DNA from: Oligoflexia bacterium
GTDB lineage: Bacteria; Bdellovibrionota; Bdellovibrionia; JABDDW01
DNA length: 64,000 nt
Direction: 5' to 3'
Assembly (NCBI GenBank): GCA_016715815.1
Contig: JADJXN010000006.1
Coordinates: forward strand, 49,042-113,041
The notes beneath the pieces were generated by a model. It saw nothing but the letters and a program-made list of their open reading frames with translations, did not search any database and was not told the origin of the DNA. Position 1 is the stretch's first letter; every line of letters begins with the position of its first letter. Of this stretch, positions 55,199 to 64,000 are shown piece by piece. The position numbers and the translations under genes were made by a program.

Positions 55199-56031
55199 TG
55201 ATACAAAAACTAGAAAAAGTAACATCTGTTGTGAGTTTGCCAAAATTAATTGAAAACTTTGGCGCCCTGATTCTTTTTGCATTTAATGAAACAGGAAGAG
55301 TGGCCATGTTTTTTACAAGCACAATGCGTTGGGTTGTGCAGCGGCCATTTAGGTTTAAAGAAATTATTATTCAAATTGAATTTATTGGAAATCAATCTCT
55401 ATTTATTATTCTCTTAAGTAGTCTTTTTACCGGAATGGTTTTCGCGCTTCAAACCTATAGTGGTTTTAAAATGGTAAATGCTCAAGTGCTCATAGGCCCT
55501 TCTGTTGCCTTAGCTCTTATGCGGGAACTTTCCCCTGTTTTAAGTGCACTTATTGTTACAGGTCGTGCCGGTGCAGCTATGACAGCACAATTGGGAACCA
55601 TGCGTGTTACTGAACAAATTGATGCTCTTGATGTTATGGGAGTAAATCCAAAACAGTACCTTGTTATGCCAAGAATTATTGCAAGTGTTATTGTTATGCC
55701 GCTTTTGGCAAGTGTTTCAGCTTTTATAGGTAACGTTGGTGCATACTTCTTAGCTACAAGACTTTTATTAATTGACGGTGCTGTGTACATGGCAAAAGTA
55801 AATATGTTTGCTCGCCCTCGTGATGTTGCCCAATGTATTATTAAGGCTGCATTTTTTGGGCTGATCTTTTCTGTAATTGGAACTTATAAAGGTTTTAATT
55901 GTGAAAACGGTGCTAGAGGAGTTGGAAAGGCCACTAATGAAACTGTTGTTGTCAGCAGCATTCTCATTTTAGTGAGCGATTATTTTTTATCAGCCATTAT
56001 ACGTATGTTTTTGTATGAGGGGTTTAGATGA
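55198..56031 (+). CDS. mlaE: MlaE-type ABC permease for lipid transport
   Basis: 277 residues. Inner-membrane permease of the MCE lipid transporters: FKEIIIQIEFIGNQSL, LSSLFTGMVFALQTYSGF, VALALMRELSPVLSALIVTGRAGAAM, TEQIDALDVMGVNP and a GGFNCENG-type segment near the C-terminus (TYKGFNCENGARGVGKATN). It has a longer amphipathic N-terminus than E. coli MlaE. First of mlaE-mlaF-mlaD with overlaps, so a single complex is expected. Confidence 0.94.
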   Translation: MIQKLEKVTSVVSLPKLIENFGALILFAFNETGRVAMFFTSTMRWVVQRPFRFKEIIIQIEFIGNQSLFIILLSSLFTGMVFALQTYSGFKMVNAQVLIGPSVALALMRELSPVLSALIVTGRAGAAMTAQLGTMRVTEQIDALDVMGVNPKQYLVMPRIIASVIVMPLLASVSAFIGNVGAYFLATRLLLIDGAVYMAKVNMFARPRDVAQCIIKAAFFGLIFSVIGTYKGFNCENGARGVGKATNETVVVSSILILVSDYFLSAIIRMFLYEGFR

Positions 56032-56795
56032 GCGCACAAGAAATTGCTGTTGAATTAAAATCTGTAAGAAAAAAATTTGATGGTGAGCATGAGGTGCTAA
56101 AAGGAATTGATTTAGAAATTCCAAAAGGGAAAATCACTGTCATCATAGGTTTTTCTGGTGCGGGGAAGTCTGTTATGTTTAAACATATTTTAGGCTTAAT
56201 GAGGCCAGATTCAGGAAGTATTAAGGTTTTCGGGCAAGATTTATCTGAGCTAAATGATGTGGCTTTAAATAACATGCGTAAAAAATTTGGAATGCTTTTT
56301 CAATCTGCCGCTCTATTTGATGATATGACAACCATTGAAAATGTCTGCTTTCCTATAGCCGAATTTAAAAGACATTTAAAGCCATCAGAAATTCAAGACA
56401 TTGCAGCGGAAAAATTAAAAATGGTGGGTCTTGGTTCTGAGCATTTTAATAAATACCCTGCAGCACTTTCAGGTGGAATGAAAAAGCGTGTGGGGCTAGC
56501 ACGTGCTATTGCGCTGGACCCCGACATACTTTTATATGACGAACCAACCACAGGTCTAGATCCAATTATCACAGAAATAGTGGATAATTTGATAATGGAT
56601 ACTCATAAGCTAAGAGCAGGGCTTACAAGCATTATTATCTCTCACGATCTTCCTGCAGCGTTCCGATTAGCAGACGAGATAGCCATGCTAGATGCAGGTC
56701 TAATTAAACTTTTTGGAGAACCAAAAGTGTTTTTAGAAAGTAGTGACCCTTTTATCCAAAAATTTGTTTCAAAGGTAAAGGTGAATAATGTTTAA
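56028..56795 (+). CDS. mlaF: MlaF-type ABC ATPase
   Basis: 255 residues. Walker A IIGFSGAGKSVMFKHI, Q loop MLFQSAALFDDMT, signature LSGGMKKRVGLARA, Walker B ILLYDEPTTGLDP, H loop ISHDLPAAFRLAD. The sequence FSGAGKSVMFKH is typical for MlaF rather than general ABC ATPases. Energises lipid movement through MlaE. Overlaps mlaE and mlaD by four and eight bases. Confidence 0.95.
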   Translation: MSAQEIAVELKSVRKKFDGEHEVLKGIDLEIPKGKITVIIGFSGAGKSVMFKHILGLMRPDSGSIKVFGQDLSELNDVALNNMRKKFGMLFQSAALFDDMTTIENVCFPIAEFKRHLKPSEIQDIAAEKLKMVGLGSEHFNKYPAALSGGMKKRVGLARAIALDPDILLYDEPTTGLDPIITEIVDNLIMDTHKLRAGLTSIIISHDLPAAFRLADEIAMLDAGLIKLFGEPKVFLESSDPFIQKFVSKVKVNNV

Positions 56796-58182
56796 CTCTA
56801 CAGAGTTTAAAGTTGGCACCTTTGTTCTTGGTTGTATTGTTGTCATTATACTTATGTCTTTAAAAGTAAACGTTGATCCTAGTGTGGCCGGACGCACTCA
56901 GAGATATAATTTAATTCTGCCAGATGCCAATGGTCTTATTAAAAATGCCAATGTCAAAATGGCCGGAATTCCCGTTGGAATTATTGAAGACATTGAACTT
57001 GAAGAGGGTAAAGCAAAGGTAAAATTAAAACTCCAAGCAGGAATTAAAGTTACAAAAAGTGCTTCAGTAGAAGTTAAGCCAAACGGCATGCTGGGAGATA
57101 AGTATATCGAGCTTTACCCTGGTGATCCAAAAGATGAAGTGCTAGCAGAGGGCTCAGCGATTAATAATTTTAGAGACAGTGGTAGCTTTGATGCCGTGAT
57201 AGATAAAGTAGGAAAAATTGCAAACGATTTTAGCGATATAACAGCAGCTCTTAAAAAAGCTACAGTAGGTGATGGAGATGAGAATTCACCCATTGGAAGA
57301 ATTTTACTTAACATTGAAGATGTCACAGCAGATTTGAAAAACATTTCAGAAGAAAAAAGAGACAAGCTAAAAGAAACTGTTGATAACTTGCATGCCTTGA
57401 CAGAAAGTTTAAGTGAATTTATGGCTGATGACTCTGAAAACGGCTTTAAGAAAAACTGGAAAAAAGCAGCTGATAGTTTGGGACGAGTTGAAAGTATTTT
57501 AAGAAACGTAGATGAAGTTGCACAAAAAATTAATAAAGGTGAAGGTACAATTGGAAAGCTAGTTAATGATGAAACAACAGTTGAGGAGCTAAACAGTGCT
57601 ATTCATGGTGTTAACTCTATGCTTGATACGGCAGGAAGAATTGAGTTGGCACTTGATTACCACTCTGAAGTAATGAGCGGGGCACAAACAAAAAGCTATG
57701 TTGGTGTGAACGTTCATACAAGTCCTGATAGAACTTATCTTTTAACGTTAGTAGATGATCCAAAAGGTTCTTATGAGAGAATTGATACTGCCGTCTCAGG
57801 CTCAACAACTTCTTCCACATCTACTCAAAATGTGTATAAAAATAAGTTTAAGTTTTCAGCTCAGTTTGCCCAATCTTTTTATAACTTCACAATACGTGCT
57901 GGTATGATAGAAAGCTCCGGCGGCTTGGGTCTTGATCTAAACTTCTTAAACAAAAGACTTAGCTTTTCTGCGGAGGCATTTAATTTTGGCCGTACAGAGG
58001 GCGCATACGTAAGAGCCTATGCGCGTTATAAATTCTATAGTGTCTTTTACGCAATGGCCGGAGGGGATGATATTTTAAATACCCGAGGTAATACATTGAC
58101 TGGATCCGTAGCTTCAGGTTTTATAGGAGCAGGTCTTGATTTTACAAATGACGACCTAAAATTATTTTTAACCAAATTTTAA
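56788..58182 (+). CDS. mlaD: MlaD-like MCE protein with C-terminal beta-barrel-like domain
   Basis: 464 residues. A membrane anchor (GTFVLGCIVVIILMSLKV), one MCE domain at about 35-115 (LPDANGLIKNANVKMAGIPVGIIEDIEL, VKPNGMLGDKYIELYPG), a helical stretch to about 285, and then about 180 residues of alternating strands (KFKFSAQFAQSF, FTIRAGMI, LGLDLNF, LSFSAEAFNF, AYVRAYARYKF, SGFIGAGLDF) ending LFLTKF with a terminal Phe, as in barrels folded by BAM. E. coli MlaD is about 180 residues and lacks all of this. The layout suggests an inner-to-outer-membrane bridge. There is no mlaA, mlaB or mlaC nearby. Confidence 0.88.
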   Translation: MFNSTEFKVGTFVLGCIVVIILMSLKVNVDPSVAGRTQRYNLILPDANGLIKNANVKMAGIPVGIIEDIELEEGKAKVKLKLQAGIKVTKSASVEVKPNGMLGDKYIELYPGDPKDEVLAEGSAINNFRDSGSFDAVIDKVGKIANDFSDITAALKKATVGDGDENSPIGRILLNIEDVTADLKNISEEKRDKLKETVDNLHALTESLSEFMADDSENGFKKNWKKAADSLGRVESILRNVDEVAQKINKGEGTIGKLVNDETTVEELNSAIHGVNSMLDTAGRIELALDYHSEVMSGAQTKSYVGVNVHTSPDRTYLLTLVDDPKGSYERIDTAVSGSTTSSTSTQNVYKNKFKFSAQFAQSFYNFTIRAGMIESSGGLGLDLNFLNKRLSFSAEAFNFGRTEGAYVRAYARYKFYSVFYAMAGGDDILNTRGNTLTGSVASGFIGAGLDFTNDDLKLFLTKF

Positions 58183-58189
58183 AAAATAA

Positions 58190-59737
58190 ATGTTCAAACG
58201 CGCTCTTGTAAGTACATCAAATAAAGAAGGTCTCATTGATTTTTTACGCCCCTTGGTGGCCTCAGGGATGCAGGTGGTTTCAACGGGTGGGACCTCACAA
58301 TATTTAAAAAAAAATGGAATTAATGTAACAGAGGTTTTTGAGGTCACTGGCTTTCCAGAAATGATGGATGGTAGGGTGAGAACGTTGCACCCTTATATTC
58401 ACATGGGGCTTTTAGCCAGAAGTTTTGTACCAGAGGATTTTGAAATTTTAAAAAAACATAAAGTTGAGCCCTTTGATTTGGTTGTAGTTAACCTTTACCC
58501 CTTTGAAGAAGCATATAAGAAAAATTTAAAAGGCCATGAACTTATAGAGCAAATTGATATTGGTGGGCCAAGTCTTTTAAGGGCAGCTGCAAAAAGTTTT
58601 GAGCGCATCACTGTAGTGTGTGATCCTTCGGATTACGCTGAGATTTTAAATCGCCATAATAAAAAATCCATCGATGAAGCTTTTAATAAAAAACTAGCAA
58701 CCAAAGTTTTTTCCCATTGCTCAAGTTATGATGCTTTGATTTCAAAAGCGTTATCCGATGAGCCCCTCTCACAAGAGTTGCCATTACAGCTAGATTTAAA
58801 ACTAAGTTTAAAACAAAACTTACGCTACGGAGAAAACCCACATCAAAAAGCCGCCCTATTTGAAAATCTAACTCACCCGCTTAGTTTACAAAAGGCTGAA
58901 CAAATTCAAGGCAAAGAACTTTCTTATAATAATATTTTAGACCTTGAGGCTGCGGTCAGTGTTTTATGCGAATTTAAAAAAGCAACAAGTGTCATAGTAA
59001 AACACAATACCCCCTGTGGTGTGGCTACGGCTGATAAAATTTTAAATGCATATGAAAAAGCGTTTAAAGGGGATCCCATCTCAGCCTTTGGTGGAATTGT
59101 AGCGTTAAATAAAAAAGTTACAAAAGAGTTGGCTGTTAAAATGATCGAGCCATTTTTAGAATGTATTATAGCCCCTGATTTTGAGGTAGAAGCATTAGAA
59201 GTTTTTAAAACAAAGAAGAACTTAAGGGTATTAAAACTTAAAAGCTTGGAAAATTGTTACAACCAATCAAGGGATTTAGACATTAAACTTGTTCGTGGCG
59301 GAGCACTTGTTCAAACGGCTGATAACCTTATAGAGTGGGATGAGAGTTGGAAAATATTTGCACCTTATGAATTAAAAGTCCATTTAAGAGAGGATCTTGT
59401 TTTTGCAATGAAAGTTGCAAAGTATGTTAAAAGTAACGCGATTGTTATTGCTGCAAATAGCCAAACTATAGGTATTTGTGGAGGGCAAACTAATCGGGTT
59501 GATTCTGTCAAAATGGCTCTTAAAAGAGCAAAGCAATTTGGTGCAGATTTTAGCTCTTGGGTACTGGCCTCAGATGCTTTTTTTCCCTTTAGAGATTCTG
59601 TGGACATTGCAGCTACATTTCCGGTTAAATGGATTATACAACCTGGTGGAAGTTTAAAAGATGCAGATGTGGAATTAGCAGCAGTGGAGCATAAAATAGG
59701 CATGGTTATAACTGGGCAAAGACATTTTAAACACTAA
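58190..59737 (+). CDS. purH: Bifunctional AICAR transformylase / IMP cyclohydrolase
   Basis: Last two steps of IMP synthesis. 515 residues. The N-terminal MGS-like cyclohydrolase domain has STGGTSQYLKKNGI and MMDGRVRTLHPYIHMGLLA; the transformylase domain has LRYGENPHQKAALFE, IVKHNTPCGVA, ISAFGGIVALN, SDAFFPFRDSVD and the C-terminal IQPGGSLKD ... MVITGQRHFKH. Starts eight bases after mlaD. Confidence 0.97.
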   Translation: MFKRALVSTSNKEGLIDFLRPLVASGMQVVSTGGTSQYLKKNGINVTEVFEVTGFPEMMDGRVRTLHPYIHMGLLARSFVPEDFEILKKHKVEPFDLVVVNLYPFEEAYKKNLKGHELIEQIDIGGPSLLRAAAKSFERITVVCDPSDYAEILNRHNKKSIDEAFNKKLATKVFSHCSSYDALISKALSDEPLSQELPLQLDLKLSLKQNLRYGENPHQKAALFENLTHPLSLQKAEQIQGKELSYNNILDLEAAVSVLCEFKKATSVIVKHNTPCGVATADKILNAYEKAFKGDPISAFGGIVALNKKVTKELAVKMIEPFLECIIAPDFEVEALEVFKTKKNLRVLKLKSLENCYNQSRDLDIKLVRGGALVQTADNLIEWDESWKIFAPYELKVHLREDLVFAMKVAKYVKSNAIVIAANSQTIGICGGQTNRVDSVKMALKRAKQFGADFSSWVLASDAFFPFRDSVDIAATFPVKWIIQPGGSLKDADVELAAVEHKIGMVITGQRHFKH

Positions 59738-59739
59738 AT

Positions 59740-61521
59740 ATGCGCGACGAAGATAATATTCAAACTGAAAGTTTAACCTCTAATGAGGAGGACCGCTTTT
59801 CACACAAAAAAGAATGGATTGTAAAAGCGAATTCAAAAATTTTAGGCCCATTCACATTTGAAGAAGTAGTGGAGAATATAAAGCAGCAGCGCTTTGTACC
59901 CCATGACGAAATTATTGCCCCTAAAGGAAGATGGAAACTGATTAGACAAGAGCAAGTGTTTACTGAAGCAGTAAACGAATCACGCAACAAACGCGGCAGT
60001 CAGGTAGGGACTGAATCAATTACCATGACTGAAAGTGCCACTGTACCCATAGATCTTGTTGAGGACTCTTTTAGGAATGTGAATAAACTCATGAAGGGAG
60101 TGGATGACCAAGTAGCAAAGCAAAGCTATGACAGCGTAGACACCCGTGATGTTTCTAAAATATACAGCTACCAAAACGATTCAAATGTAAAATCAAAATT
60201 CACTCAAATTGAAAGAGTTAAAATATTCATAGCATTAGGGGTCTTTATTATTGCGGGTATTTTTACCTACATTAAAGGCTTTAAAAGTACAGATAAGTCA
60301 AGGCCGCAAGACTCATTTCAAGAAGCCATGCTGAACGCAGAAAAGACGGAAAAAGCAGGAGATTTTTCTAAAGCTCTTTCATTTTACCAAGAGGCTAGAA
60401 ACATAAAGCCTAATGATTATTTTGTTTTATCAAAAATTGCCCCTTTAGCCTTGGTCAATGAGAGACAAGTTTTACAAGCCAGCCGCATTTTTAAACAAAT
60501 TTTAGAAAATGATGCAAATGTAGAAAGAAAAAAGCTGGCAAAGCTTGGCCTAGGGTTAGTGGCTCTTGAAGCCCATGAATTAGATGAGGCGACACTTAAC
60601 TTTAATGAAATTTTAAAACAAGACCCTGAAAACTTTGCGGCAAGTTTTAATATGGGTATTGTTCATTACTTCAGAGACAGATTTGATGAAGCTGAAGAGA
60701 GTATGGCAAAAAGCTTAGCAAAAGGTGGTAATGATGGCGCCATAGTGCTAGCTCTAGCAGATCTTGCAGTAGTGATGCAGGGAAGGCTTGAAAAAGCAGC
60801 ATCCATGTTAAAGGCTTATTTGGGGGTGAGTTTAGATTATCGCCCACAAGTATTAATACAGCTTGCAAGAGTATTAACCCTACAAAATAGAAATAACGAA
60901 GCAACAAAAACCATACAATCCATTTTAGAATTAGATCCTGAGTATGTTGAAAGCTTTGTTCGTGACTGGCAAGTTTACAGAGGAAGTGGCTCTTGGGAGA
61001 GAGCTTTGGAAAACTTAAATAAAGCGTGGGGCGGAATTGATGTGACTCCTAAAGCACAAGCAGTAAAAGGGCTTGTGATGTATTGGGGAAGAGACAAACT
61101 AGAAGGTGCGCAAGCCATTGAAAAAGCATTATCTCAAGCACCAAAGGATGACCAAATTATGGCCATTGCTGGCTGGGTTCAGTTTAAATTGGGACATTTG
61201 GAAACAGCTTCAGCCCTAATAAAAGAAGCCGCACTTATTTCAGATAAAAATGTTTTAGCAAAGGTTTTAAACGCAAGACTTTGTTTAGAGAATAAAGATT
61301 ATGATTGTGCTACCAGTAGTTTTGAAAGTGCTTTAAACCTTGATCAAAAAAGTTTAAGCAGTTACCTGGGCTTAACTGAAGTGGCCATTGCAAAGAATGA
61401 TTTTGATGGGGCTTTAAAATGGCTCAGACAAGGCCAGGCTATGAGCACAAAATTTATTCCTTTTTTAGCACTTAATGCACAAATTCAAGAGAAGGCTGAA
61501 AATGAAGCTGGGTCCAATTAA
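59740..61521 (+). CDS. GYF2-domain, transmembrane, TPR-repeat protein
   Basis: 593 residues. An N-terminal GYF_2/DUF4339-type domain at about 25-80 (EWIVKANSKILGPFTFEEVVENIK ... GRWKLIRQ). A linker follows, then one membrane segment (VKIFIALGVFIIAGIFTYI, about 165-185). From about 200 there are some nine to ten TPR repeats (EKAGDFSKALSFYQEARNIKPND, ELDEATLNFNEILKQDPENF, RFDEAEESMAKSLAKG). The GYF2 side should be cytoplasmic and the TPR side periplasmic. Two bases after purH; overlaps the next gene. A scaffold linking cytoplasm and envelope is likely, function unknown. Confidence 0.82.
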   Translation: MRDEDNIQTESLTSNEEDRFSHKKEWIVKANSKILGPFTFEEVVENIKQQRFVPHDEIIAPKGRWKLIRQEQVFTEAVNESRNKRGSQVGTESITMTESATVPIDLVEDSFRNVNKLMKGVDDQVAKQSYDSVDTRDVSKIYSYQNDSNVKSKFTQIERVKIFIALGVFIIAGIFTYIKGFKSTDKSRPQDSFQEAMLNAEKTEKAGDFSKALSFYQEARNIKPNDYFVLSKIAPLALVNERQVLQASRIFKQILENDANVERKKLAKLGLGLVALEAHELDEATLNFNEILKQDPENFAASFNMGIVHYFRDRFDEAEESMAKSLAKGGNDGAIVLALADLAVVMQGRLEKAASMLKAYLGVSLDYRPQVLIQLARVLTLQNRNNEATKTIQSILELDPEYVESFVRDWQVYRGSGSWERALENLNKAWGGIDVTPKAQAVKGLVMYWGRDKLEGAQAIEKALSQAPKDDQIMAIAGWVQFKLGHLETASALIKEAALISDKNVLAKVLNARLCLENKDYDCATSSFESALNLDQKSLSSYLGLTEVAIAKNDFDGALKWLRQGQAMSTKFIPFLALNAQIQEKAENEAGSN

Positions 61522-62284
61522 ACTGAACAAAAGAAAAGTTAAACTTATTTCTATTTTTTTTATAGTTATAGTTGTAACTAGCCTTGTTACATGGCGCATT
61601 TTAAAACAAGAAGAAGCTTCTCTTGTATTTGAAAAAATAAATTTAAGTGATTACAGAGCATCAGTAAAATTCCCCCCACCTGTTTGGGAGTTTGTAGAAA
61701 AAGATTATAATCGTTTTATTACAAAAATTGACCAAGGCCAGAGCAATGATGGAATGGTTGAGCAAACAGGAAGGATGAAAGTAAATACAAAATACATTAA
61801 AGAGCTTACCCAAAGACTTCCCCAAGTAGACCCTTTTGAGTTTAAGTTATATCTTATTGAGCAAACAAATGGCGCACTGGGTGGTAAAAACTATGAAATA
61901 AGCTTTCCTGCGGGCGGTGGAAAGCTTGATTTAAATGATTATGTAACCAAAAAAAATGGAAGTTTTTATTTTTTAATTAAGTGGGATTTAAAAACCTACC
62001 CACAACAATTTTCAAAAATTTATTTTCTTTCCCAAAGTCAGCAAAAGCAAGTTCGCTCTGAGCATTGGGGAAGTGGCTGTAACTCATTTTTTGATATAAC
62101 AAACTTCTGGTTTAAAACCATGGATTATAAGGGTTTATTTTTAACAACACTTAATCAACGTCACATAGGTTTGCTAGCCGGAACATTTTATTTTAACATT
62201 TACCATCAAAATAAAATATCTGCCGCTCAGCTGGTTGTTTCTGATTCTGGAAATAGAAACCTTTTATGCGCTGACGCTTTATAA
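61502..62284 (+). CDS. Membrane-anchored protein, unknown
   Basis: 260 residues from ATG 61502, inside the end of the TPR gene; upstream starts in frame lack support. One N-terminal membrane helix ([18 protein letters not shown]), then a soluble, probably periplasmic domain with [51 protein letters not shown] and a Cys pair (GSGCNS, LLCADAL). No family recognised. Overlap with the TPR gene suggests a joint function. Confidence 0.72.
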   Translation: MKLGPIKLNKRKVKLISIFFIVIVVTSLVTWRILKQEEASLVFEKINLSDYRASVKFPPPVWEFVEKDYNRFITKIDQGQSNDGMVEQTGRMKVNTKYIKELTQRLPQVDPFEFKLYLIEQTNGALGGKNYEISFPAGGGKLDLNDYVTKKNGSFYFLIKWDLKTYPQQFSKIYFLSQSQQKQVRSEHWGSGCNSFFDITNFWFKTMDYKGLFLTTLNQRHIGLLAGTFYFNIYHQNKISAAQLVVSDSGNRNLLCADAL

Positions 62285-62830
62285 TCTTGGAAGTGTGACG
62301 CCAACTTGTCCCATGTATTTGCCTTTTTTAGCTTTATAGCTAATTTCACAGGGTTCATCGCCCTCAAAAAATAAGACTTGGGCAATACCTTCGTTAGCAT
62401 AAATTTTTGCTGGAAGTGGTGTGGTATTAGAAATTTCTAGTGTAACATAACCTTCCCAGCCTGGTTCAAAAGGCGTGACATTAATAATTATACCGCAGCG
62501 GGCATAAGTACTTTTACCCAAACACACAGTAATAACGTTTTCAGGAATACGAAAATACTCAACCGTTCTAGCTAGTGCAAAAGAGTTGGGTGGAACAATA
62601 CAGGTGTTGTTTTTAATAGTAACAAAGCTATTTGAATCAAAATTCTTAGGGTCTATAAGGGTGTTATTTATGTTGGTAAAAACCTTAAACTCGTCAGCCA
62701 CACGAATATCATAGCCATATGAAGAAACACCGTAGGAAATAACCCCAGCGCGAACTTGTCCATGCTCAAAAGGTTCAATCATTCCTTTTTTAGCTTGTTC
62801 CTTTATCCACTTGTCAGACTTTATGCCCAT
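62279..62830 (-). CDS. dcd: dCTP deaminase
   Basis: Makes dUTP from dCTP for thymidylate synthesis. 183 residues. [50 protein letters not shown] (catalytic glutamate) and [14 protein letters not shown] are family signatures. A slightly different form makes dUMP directly; sequence alone does not settle that. The stop region overlaps the convergent unknown gene by six bases. Confidence 0.93.
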   Translation of the reverse strand: MGIKSDKWIKEQAKKGMIEPFEHGQVRAGVISYGVSSYGYDIRVADEFKVFTNINNTLIDPKNFDSNSFVTIKNNTCIVPPNSFALARTVEYFRIPENVITVCLGKSTYARCGIIINVTPFEPGWEGYVTLEISNTTPLPAKIYANEGIAQVLFFEGDEPCEISYKAKKGKYMGQVGVTLPRL

Positions 62831-62910
62831 ACATACCCCTTCTTATTTTGACTTTTGATAAAACTACCTGAGGATAAAAGTCTAGGCAAGGGACAAATAA
62901 TAGGTTTATA

Positions 62911-63819
62911 GTGATTCATATGCACGGCGAGCTTGTTTCTATAAATAAAAAGCTATTTAAACCCAAAGAAGCCAAAATCTCTGTTTTTGATAGAGGCTTT
63001 TTATATGGGGATAGTGTGTATGAAGTGGTTCGGCGCTATGATGGAGTTTTTTATGCCATTGAAGAGCATATACAGAGACTATTTTATTCTGCTCAGAGAA
63101 TTGGTTTAAACCTTACTGCCTCTGAAAGAGATCTGATTGCTGAAATATATGAAGTGGCTCATGAATCAGGAATTGATAATGCTTATATGCGCATTATTAT
63201 TACCAGAGGCCAGGATGAGATAATCACTCTTGACCCTACTCAAAGCCAAGAGACCAACACAATTATAGTGGTTAAAGAGGCAAAAGAATTTTTAAAGCCA
63301 GAAATTTATGAAAAGGGAATAGAAGTGATTATCTCCTCAATTCAGCGTAACTCTAAAAAGGCTATGGATCCGTCAATTAAATCAGGAAATTATCTTAATA
63401 ATGTTATGGCATTAGGGGAAGCTAAAAGAGCGCGGGCTTCAGATGCCATTATGCTCAATGTGGATGGTAATTTATCAGAGGGAACTAGTTGGAACTTTTT
63501 TATCGTAAAAAATGGTCAAGTCTTAACTCCGCCTGATGATGCCCATATTTTACTAGGAGTTACACGTGGTAAGCTTAAAAGAATTTGCCAAGACAATAAT
63601 ATTGGCTTTTCTTTTCAGAATTTAAAACCCCAAGATGTTTACTCTGCTGATGAAGCTTTTTCTGCGGGGTCATTTAAAGAAATTGTACCAATCATTAAAG
63701 TTGATGGTAAAAAAATAGGGCAGAAGAGTGAGCCCGGTTTAATCACCAAAAAACTCATGGGGCTTTATCAGCAAGAAGTACAGAAGTATTGCCAGGCCTG
63801 GCTTTCGCGGCTGAAGTGA
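62911..63819 (+). CDS. Class IV aminotransferase (D-amino acid or branched-chain type)
   Basis: 302 residues; fold-type IV PLP enzyme. ISVFDRGFLYGDSVYEVVRRYDG, PLP lysine in SIKSGNYLNNVMALGEAKRA and SEGTSWNFFIVKNGQVLTPP. The KxSN-YLNNVMA block is seen in both D-alanine and branched-chain aminotransferases, so a symbol is not given. GTG 62911 has AGG at good spacing; ATG 62920 is the alternative. A D-amino acid role would fit with alr and murE-ddl, but branched-chain use is equally possible. Confidence 0.85.
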   Translation: MIHMHGELVSINKKLFKPKEAKISVFDRGFLYGDSVYEVVRRYDGVFYAIEEHIQRLFYSAQRIGLNLTASERDLIAEIYEVAHESGIDNAYMRIIITRGQDEIITLDPTQSQETNTIIVVKEAKEFLKPEIYEKGIEVIISSIQRNSKKAMDPSIKSGNYLNNVMALGEAKRARASDAIMLNVDGNLSEGTSWNFFIVKNGQVLTPPDDAHILLGVTRGKLKRICQDNNIGFSFQNLKPQDVYSADEAFSAGSFKEIVPIIKVDGKKIGQKSEPGLITKKLMGLYQQEVQKYCQAWLSRLK

Positions 63820-63865
63820 ATTGTTAAGATTGTGTTAAGAACCCTCTTTGCTAAAATATAAAATT

Positions 63866-64000
63866 TTGTTATTCTTAATATGGTACAGGGGGGTATCTAG
63901 CATTAAGCCGCAATGCGAAATCAACAAACATGATAATGACCATGTAGAGATAAAGCTGGGCTTTAATAACCCAGTGGATTACGAGGTTGATATATATTTT
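63866..64000 (+). CDS. Possible start of an unknown protein (partial)
   Basis: A frame opening at TTG 63866 reads MLFLIWYRGVSSIK and stays open to the end of the window (ending NPVDYEVDIYF). There is no Shine-Dalgarno sequence; TAAAAT/TATAAA just ahead may be a -10 element. Protein-like hydrophilic sequence follows residue 14. The true start may be elsewhere. Confidence 0.35.
   Translation, partial: MLFLIWYRGVSSIKPQCEINKHDNDHVEIKLGFNNPVDYEVDIYF

Noticed and set aside
1..64000. CRISPR arrays, insertion sequences, phage or integrase genes
   Set aside because: No regularly spaced direct repeats, transposase, integrase or phage structural genes were seen on either strand.

Overview
This is an AT-rich bacterial window (by eye; no base count was made) with tightly packed genes on both strands, many signal peptides and lipoproteins, and many outer-membrane beta-barrel proteins. 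The Ser/Thr kinase carries an HRDMSPQN catalytic loop of the kind common in myxobacteria and bdellovibrios. Together with kinase-PEGA and REC-GGDEF proteins, GYF2-TPR proteins, a minimal mlaEFD locus and families of unknown lipoproteins and barrels, this suggests a Gram-negative of the Bdellovibrionota or a nearby former-Deltaproteobacteria lineage. That assignment is inference: there is no rRNA gene here to fix it.

Region 1 (1-13.7 kb, + strand) is the division and cell wall cluster: end of murE, then murF, mraY, murD, ftsW, murG, murC, murB, ddl, ftsQ, ftsA and ftsZ, followed by an LpxH-type lipid A hydrolase. Most genes overlap or nearly touch. Two things interrupt it: ftsW is split by a one-base shift at a T run near 4677-4681, and a long inverted repeat lies between murB and ddl.

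Region 2 (13.7-14.8 kb) is the only long non-coding stretch (13,723-14,176). It holds two strong GC hairpins, a very short ORF with a good Shine-Dalgarno site, and adjacent palindromes just before a ribbon-helix-helix/Doc toxin-antitoxin pair.

Region 3 (14.8-20.4 kb, - strand) holds nadK, recN, a secreted protein that appears to be one gene with a ferritin-like di-iron protein but is broken by an indel at an A run, and a quinone oxidoreductase.

Region 4 (20.5-37.3 kb) is envelope-rich and mostly unknown: a Tyr/Asn/Gly-rich lipoprotein, a 1262-residue lipoprotein with two Cys-x20-Cys modules, an AMIN-like periplasmic protein, several barrels, three PorV-like outer-membrane paralogues sharing a C-terminal motif, and two lipoproteins. 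Acyl-CoA synthetase, Ser/Thr kinase, coaE and a YlxP-type gene lie among them.

Region 5 (37.3-49.3 kb) has AddB/AddA-type helicase-nuclease genes, a lysophospholipase, pyrE, a lipoprotein, an MltD-like transglycosylase and nadB. Region 6 (49.4-64 kb) has a histidine kinase with a long Lys/Pro-rich tail next to a REC-GGDEF cyclase, tRNA-Thr(CGT), alr, mlaE-mlaF-mlaD (MlaD with a C-terminal beta-barrel-like domain), purH, a GYF2-TPR membrane protein, dcd and a class IV aminotransferase.

The most notable unexplained items are a short palindromic repeat family (TTACCAAAA, 13 bases, TTTTGG) present three times, the two homopolymer frameshifts, the envelope gene cluster, the MlaD barrel fusion and the non-coding region at 13.7-14.2 kb.
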